54,061 nucleotides of DNA. Source: Candidatus Poseidoniales archaeon (GTDB lineage: Archaea; Thermoplasmatota; Poseidoniia; Poseidoniales; Poseidoniaceae). Under the pieces are notes generated by a model. It was not told the DNA's origin, made no database searches, and saw only the letters and a program-made list of their open reading frames with translations. Position 1 is the first letter of the stretch. Each line of letters starts with the position of its first letter. Both the position numbers and the translations under genes were made by a program. Location of the stretch: assembly GCA_003602605.1 (NCBI GenBank), contig QQRW01000038.1, forward strand, positions 1 through 54,061, in the 5' to 3' direction. Below are positions 48,828 through 54,061 of this stretch, piece by piece.

Positions 48828-49840
48828 CCGTATTTTTGCAGTTCATTTTGAGCCAAGCGATACTCTGGAGAACGCTTCATGAGTTTTTTCGAAAGCGGAT
48901 CAAACACCATTGGAAGAACCAAAACTGCTGCAATCAATGAGAACAGCATGAAAAATGAGGAGTTTGGAACATAGGTTGTCCCCGGTGTACCTGCACCGCC
49001 AACCATGAGTTTCACGGTGCCAAGCCAAGGAATCTCTCCACCTCCAACGCCAATTAGCCAAGAGCCACGAATTGGACCGACTGTACCGGTTGCACTGTGT
49101 ACTCCTGAAGAGCCGTTTACGGCTTGAGAACCTTGGTCTACGGAACATTTGTTGTTGTCACCGAGCGTCAAAAGGCCTGCATGTCGAGGTTGCCACTCCC
49201 ATACCACAAGGTGTGATTCAACATTGGCGTGTGCAGGTCGCTTACAATCGTAATAGCCAGCTTGAACGCCGTCAAAAGAGACGGAAACGGTTTCACTGTC
49301 AATGACGCTCGTACCTGGAACATCCCATGTCAGTACACAGACTCCTTTCGTGCCGTTTCCATCCTTCCATTCTGAGTCGTATGTGCCACCGTTTGGACAC
49401 CGTTCAGCATCGGTAGCGTCATTGGAAGCGCTTCGATCAGGCGCTGAGATTTGATTCGGAACGACTTCCAAGATTGCCCGGTGAATAATGGGAGTCCCAT
49501 CTTCACCGTTTTTCTTGTAGATGATGACATCGCCTTCAAGGCCATGCTGGGTGTAGCCAAAGTGTGGATTGTTCTCATCTGTTGCCTCTGCGAATGTGAC
49601 CACAGAATCGTAATGACGGTTGTGAACCAAGACCAAATCGCCAGCGTCAATGCTTCCTACCTCACCGTTTGAATCGTGAATCATAGAAGATGATTCAACG
49701 ACAACCAAAGGAGGCATTGAACCAGTGTGGGCGTACAATCCCAAAATGAGAAGACCAATCATCCCCACTGCCAACAGCAATTCGCGAACCAGCAATTTTA
49801 GCGGGTCGCTTTGCCCTTCCTGGCCTCCCATTGAGTTCAA
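48812..49840 (-). CDS. Type I signal peptidase (archaeal Ser-His type)
   Basis: A membrane protease that removes signal peptides from exported proteins. It has one N-terminal membrane helix (LLLAVGMIGLLILGLY), then VVVESSSMIHD with the catalytic Ser52 before Met53, GDLVLVHNR, GDVIIYKK and IIHRAI with His120 in place of the bacterial Lys, and LTLGDNNK with the conserved Asp. These are the archaeal/eukaryotic SEC11-like features. It is larger than usual: an insert of about 100 residues with four Cys separates His120 from the GDNN motif, and a C-terminal membrane helix follows. The frame starts with a TTG whose TTGA overlaps the preceding stop; an ATG at 49831 is the alternative. Confidence 0.87.
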   Translation of the reverse strand: MNSMGGQEGQSDPLKLLVRELLLAVGMIGLLILGLYAHTGSMPPLVVVESSSMIHDSNGEVGSIDAGDLVLVHNRHYDSVVTFAEATDENNPHFGYTQHGLEGDVIIYKKNGEDGTPIIHRAILEVVPNQISAPDRSASNDATDAERCPNGGTYDSEWKDGNGTKGVCVLTWDVPGTSVIDSETVSVSFDGVQAGYYDCKRPAHANVESHLVVWEWQPRHAGLLTLGDNNKCSVDQGSQAVNGSSGVHSATGTVGPIRGSWLIGVGGGEIPWLGTVKLMVGGAGTPGTTYVPNSSFFMLFSLIAAVLVLPMVFDPLSKKLMKRSPEYRLAQNELQKYGHEEE

Positions 49841-50217
49841 CGACGAAGTCCTTTGCTTTCAAGGAATGCTGTCCATGAGGCTTCATGCCCCGCACCTAGT
49901 GCTTCTGCAGCTTCGTTACCGTCGGCTTTTCGACGTCGTAATTCAGAAGTCGATTCAATGGAGCGTAATTCATCCAAGGTGTTCACATAGCCACGAAGTG
50001 TTAGAAATTCTGGCAAGACAACCAAAAGACCAATCATCGAAAAAACGGCCATTCCGATGGCTTGCCCAGTGTAATCGCCCCAAGTAACGTGATTTTGGAG
50101 AAAAAGCAATTGATACACTGCGACAAAAAGCAAGATTCCGATCGCTCCAGAGGCTGTTGCGGCAATACCAAGTTGTCGTCCGTGCTGTTTTGCCCACCAG
50201 TTCGAAATGATGCCCAT
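49837..50217 (-). CDS. Small membrane protein upstream of the signal peptidase
   Basis: A 126-residue protein with two hydrophobic segments (IAATASGAIGILLFVAVYQLLF and AIGMAVFSMIGLLVVLPEF) followed by a charged helical C-terminus. I do not recognise a family. It overlaps the signal peptidase start by four bases, so the two are translationally coupled, which suggests a role in the same export or membrane context. The ATG at 50217 is divergent from the giant secreted protein gene. Confidence 0.62.
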   Translation of the reverse strand: MGIISNWWAKQHGRQLGIAATASGAIGILLFVAVYQLLFLQNHVTWGDYTGQAIGMAVFSMIGLLVVLPEFLTLRGYVNTLDELRSIESTSELRRRKADGNEAAEALGAGHEASWTAFLESKGLRR

Positions 50218-50314
50218 AGTATGCTCCCCTGTATAACGCAGACACGCCGGCCCTCTTTTCTCTATCGGATGAAAAATGACACGATGGGGCGAAGTTCAAA
50301 TGCTTTGCCTGCTG

Positions 50315-50329
50315 TGGGCCAAAGGCCCA
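50315..50329. promoter_or_regulatory. Inverted repeat in the leader of the giant secreted protein
   Basis: TGGGCC and GGCCCA form a perfect 6-bp stem around AAA, 12 bases before the GGTGA ribosome binding site of the gene starting at 50352. The remaining divergent intergenic sequence (50218-50314) shows no clear TATA box. The repeat could be an operator or an RNA hairpin. Confidence 0.4.
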
Positions 50330-50351
50330 TGGTTGGGAAATGGTGATTTTG

Positions 50352-53300
50352 ATGCGCAAGGCTATTTTTTTGACACTTCTGTTCACCGTATCATTATTCA
50401 CACCTCTAGCCGCTTCTGCGACAGTGGAAACCCAGTTCAATAACGGTTCGACATCCTACACTCAGACCTTCACGGGAACGGGGAATGGAACCGCAGGCCA
50501 CCTTACAATCCCGTTTGGTGCAGAAGTGACGAGTGCGGAGTTTAGACTTCTCGGTGAAGCAAGTTCAACCTCGTACACCAACTTCACCACCAATGCCCAC
50601 TATGGGGGCTCGGGAGACGGTGCTTGGTCTGGCTCTCCTCCTTCACCGTTCACCTCCGGACAACGAAACAACGTCGATGTCTCCTCAAGCACCATGGCAC
50701 TCAAAGGAAATCCTTCCCTGCAATCAATTGACTTTTCCCGCACCGCCCAAGTTGCTTCAAAAGTCAACGCTCATCAGAATACAACCGGCCAATTTGCATC
50801 CTTCTCAGACCAAGGATACTCTGGATTGACCAAGAAGTTTACACACACATCAGTGAGCACCAGTGCAGCATGGGGGCACATTGGCATCGTAGTCAAAGTC
50901 GGAGATGAATTTCACGTCATGAAGTACTCCTCATCGAGCCTTTACAACACACCTACCATTTTGCGTATCAACGCAACTACAGGCGCCTACATTGGTGTTG
51001 CAACCCTCAATACCAACGGTTGCAGTACTTCTTCCTACTACAACATGGTTGATGCTACCGTTGATGGAAACACAGTTTACACCGCTCACTACACCAGTTA
51101 CTTCCTTACCAAGTGGTCTGTTATTACATCAGGGAATACCAAATCGTGGAGATGCGACCAGTCATGGAGCTTCAGCAATAACTACGTTACTGGCGTAGAT
51201 ATCGATGACTCGACTGGAAAGTTGTATGTCATGACCTATTCCTATTCTGCAAACGCACACTACATTAACGAGGTGAGAAAGACCTCTCCGACCAGCATCC
51301 TAGGTACATGGACCGTCGCAACAGGCTCTACTGTATCGAGATACGGTGCAGGAATGATCGTCAACATGCCGACCATCATTTACAATGAATACGACCAAAC
51401 TTACGTCAGTGGCGTTGGTTACAATTACGATTCAACCCATCATTTCTTCACGATGAGAAGCAATTTCGTCGAACACATGGGGGAAGTCCCTGTTCCAGAG
51501 GGTGGGCACTATGGCCTGGTTGAATCGGGCGAAGGTCAATTCAGTTTCTCATGCCACTACTACAGTACGATCTACTGCAGCACCTCTACTCGGCACAAAA
51601 TCAATAATTTTGGAGACGGTTCACTTTTCGATGAGCGAAGTCACACTGGAACGACAGCGACAATCATGGGGAGCACGATTACCACGTCCAAAGCCATCGA
51701 CACGCTCTACATCAGCAGCATACTCGGATACACGCCGGCCGGCACCAGCATCAGCGTCGACATTTCGAACGATGGTGGCAGTACATGGAGGCAAGTTTCC
51801 GTTGGACAAAATATTGTATTCCCTCAAACTGCAACGCAATTTGTTTGGCGTGCAACACTCAATGGAACTGCAACGAAAGCCCCAATCTTCGATGGAATAG
51901 GCATTGAGTACACTGCTTCGTTTGTCACCTCTTCGTACATGTACACCTACCAATATGTAGGTTCAGGAACGAAGAATGTCGTCGCTGCAACCATTGATTG
52001 GGACGAAACTCGACCGAGTGGAACTTCCATCCGCGTCAACTTCGGATACACCTCATCCAGCACATGCACAACCGGTAGCACAGGTGTGTCTCAATTCACA
52101 CAACCGAACCAGACCAAAACCATGACTGGAACTGGATATTACATGTGTTTGAGAGTGGAACTCACCGGACCTTCAAGCGGTGCTGTCACACCAACAATCA
52201 CCAACATATCCATCGCAAAACACTCCAATGCTCCGAGTGAACCCGGAATAGAAATCAACGGAAAAACGGTATGGTCCAGACCGGCATCTGCTGGCGCATT
52301 ACTCGGTGCCTTTACGGTGACACAGAGCACGAGTTCAAACACAATCCTGAAGGAATTTAACGATGCCATACCCGATACGGGCTCAGGTTTGAGTAACATT
52401 TCAATTGGACTCAGATCAAAATCTTCAGGGATTTTATCTCTGGTATCGTTCTCAGTCGCTTACACGATGAACACAGTTAATCTTGAAGTGAACATTCCTG
52501 AAGGTGAAATACTTCACGAACGTTTGCAACCTTACGAGGTGGTAACCCGACACATCGTTGGTGAAGATGCAACGACCATGACCGAAGCAAGTTTGACGCT
52601 GATGACCAATTCCATTGCAAAGAATCCGACAATGTATTGGCAGGATGGAGATATATTCCCAAGCCCAAATGACCCTGAAGACTACATAGAATTGGACGCG
52701 AGTTCATGGTCCTCTCAATCCAACGGGATACTTGAGGTGCATTGGATATTCCATGTGACATCGGAGTTCCCAGACCAAAGTAATGTTCGATTCAAGACCG
52801 GTTGTTTGGACAATTCTGGCTCAGCGGGATATTCTCCGCTGGACCTCATCAGCTCTACCGGTTTGGAAGTCAACAGATCGTTTGGCCTTGGATGGATGAA
52901 GGTTCGAGACAACGACGGCGCACTGGTCATGGATGATGTCCCTGACAACTCATGGGTTGCTGCCGGTGAAACACTCCACTTCCAAGGTGCAATGTGGTTC
53001 CAAAACACCGAAGATGCCCCGAAGGACAATGCCTTTGATGTTCGTGTCTCAAGAAACGGATGGGTCGAAAGCACTGCACGTGACACCACCAATAACAACG
53101 GTAGTTTCTTCATATCCGTCGATCTTCCGGAGATTGACATTGCCGATGGACTCACCTACGAAGTTCAAACCTACAACGAGAAAGAACCAACACATGTCAT
53201 GCCCACTAGTATGGACTGGAAGCGAACCTACAAGGTCGACGCAACCCCCCCTCTACGACAAGCATTCTTACCGCTCGATGATGCGTACGAAGCTTCAAGC

Positions 53301-54061
53301 AATGTACAAGAAGTCAAGATTCTGGTGAACGACGAAATCGGTCACCCGATGGCCCTTGAACTCATGTACTGGGTCGAAGCAAACCATGATTTGAACAGAA
53401 ACGGTGAAGCAGACCCTCAGGAATACGTCAGCAAGAATGTTTACAATTCCACGGTCGCCAAGAACAAATGGTTCATCACCACTATCGACCACTCTCGCAA
53501 CTCGAACATGGGCCGAGTCTCGTATTATTGGACTGGTGGAGACCAAGCAGGTAATCCACTTTATTACACTGCAATGAACAGTGACGATGAACTTCTGTCG
53601 TTCAGCTCCGGACCGGGTTTCCTCTATGACGATGCGACTTTCCGAACACGCAAGGACTCGACTGCTATCTTTACCGGCTTGGAATGGGTCGGCCATGTCG
53701 ATAATGCACCTGTATTCGCTGGAATGGATCAAAGAATTGAACTTGGATTCATTGATGCGAACACTGCAATTGACTTTGAGCACATCTCGTTGGTGTTTGA
53801 CTTTGAGGGACCGAACCCAATGCGAGATGCTCAACAAATTTCCTATTCTGGAATCAACAACACCTTTTGGTCTGAAAGTAACTTCATCACATTGCTGACA
53901 ACCAGTAAGATGGTTGAAACAATCAACGAATCTGGAGTTCCATGGATTCAACTCACCTTTGATTTCGTTATTGGTTGGGACTGGCCAGATGAAGAGATGG
54001 GCGATGTTGTACTTCGATACAAGGAACGAGGCTCGAGCGAGGATTCGCAAATACTCCTTCT
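50352..54061 (+). CDS. Giant secreted surface protein, 3' end outside window
   Basis: An open frame from ATG 50352 to the window edge (over 1230 residues) with no stop codon. It begins with a signal peptide (FLTLLFTVSLFTPLAASA), and GGTGA lies ten bases upstream; ATG 50340 is an in-frame alternative. The ectodomain is rich in Ser, Thr, Asn and Tyr, with many Asn-x-Ser/Thr sites and few charged residues. Around residues 440-500 a phrase typical of sialidase or BNR-like sandwich proteins appears (ISVDISNDGGSTWRQVSVG). Later segments contain EF-hand-like NGEADPQEY. It resembles the other giant surface proteins in the window; any C-terminal anchor would be beyond the edge. A binding or adhesive function is plausible, but no catalytic motif is seen. 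Confidence 0.75.
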   Translation, partial: MRKAIFLTLLFTVSLFTPLAASATVETQFNNGSTSYTQTFTGTGNGTAGHLTIPFGAEVTSAEFRLLGEASSTSYTNFTTNAHYGGSGDGAWSGSPPSPFTSGQRNNVDVSSSTMALKGNPSLQSIDFSRTAQVASKVNAHQNTTGQFASFSDQGYSGLTKKFTHTSVSTSAAWGHIGIVVKVGDEFHVMKYSSSSLYNTPTILRINATTGAYIGVATLNTNGCSTSSYYNMVDATVDGNTVYTAHYTSYFLTKWSVITSGNTKSWRCDQSWSFSNNYVTGVDIDDSTGKLYVMTYSYSANAHYINEVRKTSPTSILGTWTVATGSTVSRYGAGMIVNMPTIIYNEYDQTYVSGVGYNYDSTHHFFTMRSNFVEHMGEVPVPEGGHYGLVESGEGQFSFSCHYYSTIYCSTSTRHKINNFGDGSLFDERSHTGTTATIMGSTITTSKAIDTLYISSILGYTPAGTSISVDISNDGGSTWRQVSVGQNIVFPQTATQFVWRATLNGTATKAPIFDGIGIEYTASFVTSSYMYTYQYVGSGTKNVVAATIDWDETRPSGTSIRVNFGYTSSSTCTTGSTGVSQFTQPNQTKTMTGTGYYMCLRVELTGPSSGAVTPTITNISIAKHSNAPSEPGIEINGKTVWSRPASAGALLGAFTVTQSTSSNTILKEFNDAIPDTGSGLSNISIGLRSKSSGILSLVSFSVAYTMNTVNLEVNIPEGEILHERLQPYEVVTRHIVGEDATTMTEASLTLMTNSIAKNPTMYWQDGDIFPSPNDPEDYIELDASSWSSQSNGILEVHWIFHVTSEFPDQSNVRFKTGCLDNSGSAGYSPLDLISSTGLEVNRSFGLGWMKVRDNDGALVMDDVPDNSWVAAGETLHFQGAMWFQNTEDAPKDNAFDVRVSRNGWVESTARDTTNNNGSFFISVDLPEIDIADGLTYEVQTYNEKEPTHVMPTSMDWKRTYKVDATPPLRQAFLPLDDAYEASSNVQEVKILVNDEIGHPMALELMYWVEANHDLNRNGEADPQEYVSKNVYNSTVAKNKWFITTIDHSRNSNMGRVSYYWTGGDQAGNPLYYTAMNSDDELLSFSSGPGFLYDDATFRTRKDSTAIFTGLEWVGHVDNAPVFAGMDQRIELGFIDANTAIDFEHISLVFDFEGPNPMRDAQQISYSGINNTFWSESNFITLLTTSKMVETINESGVPWIQLTFDFVIGWDWPDEEMGDVVLRYKERGSSEDSQILL

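Overview
The window looks like a chromosomal segment of a planktonic marine euryarchaeon, most likely Marine Group II (Poseidoniales, related to Thermoplasmata). The reasons are mixed archaeal markers: a divergent TATA-binding protein, an MC1 chromosomal protein, an archaeal Ser/His type I signal peptidase, an Hjc-like Holliday junction resolvase, a DacZ-type diadenylate cyclase, and an EF-Tu-like paralog without G motifs. Many starts carry a GGTGA-type ribosome binding site. There are several giant secreted proteins with a C-terminal membrane anchor, two of which end in Trp-rich cytoplasmic tails. I saw no rRNA, tRNA, CRISPR array or insertion sequence, and no intergenic stretch exceeds about 210 bases. 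The taxon is inferred from memory of such genomes, not from a search.

Layout. 1-2.5 kb (+): a lipoprotein M28 peptidase and two small membrane proteins. 2.5-13.3 kb (-): the standout locus, an operon of a FabI-type enoyl reductase, a 3056-residue iterative type I PKS/FAS-like megasynthase (KS-AT-degenerate ACP-KS-4xACP-psiKR/KR-DH) and an Sfp-type phosphopantetheinyl transferase. 13.4-22.8 kb (-): a tightly packed run with a 1963-residue surface protein, an unknown protein and a TBP-like protein joined by 4-base stop/start overlaps, then a TatD-like hydrolase and an anchored secreted protein. 22.9-26.9 kb: a ThiI-like PP-loop protein, a hotdog thioesterase, the EF-Tu-like paralog and a large disordered membrane protein. 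26.9-33.6 kb: a PfkB-family kinase, biotin carboxylase, a SLOG/DUF2493 protein, a CysJ-like flavoprotein reductase, a phytoene-desaturase-like enzyme and a thioredoxin-fold lipoprotein. 33.6-37.5 kb (+): succinate dehydrogenase C-A-B and a DoxX-like protein. 37.6-43.5 kb (-): MC1, a lone Lrp RAM domain and a giant TIGR03790/PA14/LamG-like surface protein. 43.7-50.2 kb: a macro-domain protein with DacZ, a site-2 protease, Hjc, an RNase H-fold protein, the signal peptidase and a small membrane protein. 50.35 kb to the end: the 5' part of another giant secreted protein that runs off the window.

How the genes fit together. The megasynthase, FabI homolog and PPTase together encode a near-complete fatty-acyl elongation cycle: malonyl loading, condensation, ketoreduction, dehydration, trans enoyl reduction and carrier activation. 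Such a cycle is not expected in an archaeon, whose membrane lipids are isoprenoid ethers. Biotin carboxylase could help supply malonyl-CoA and the hotdog thioesterase could release product, but neither is in the operon. The operon leader carries a perfect 10-bp inverted repeat overlapping the FabI ribosome binding site, which suggests dedicated control. All four tandem ACPs have Thr where the phosphopantetheine-bearing Ser is normally found.
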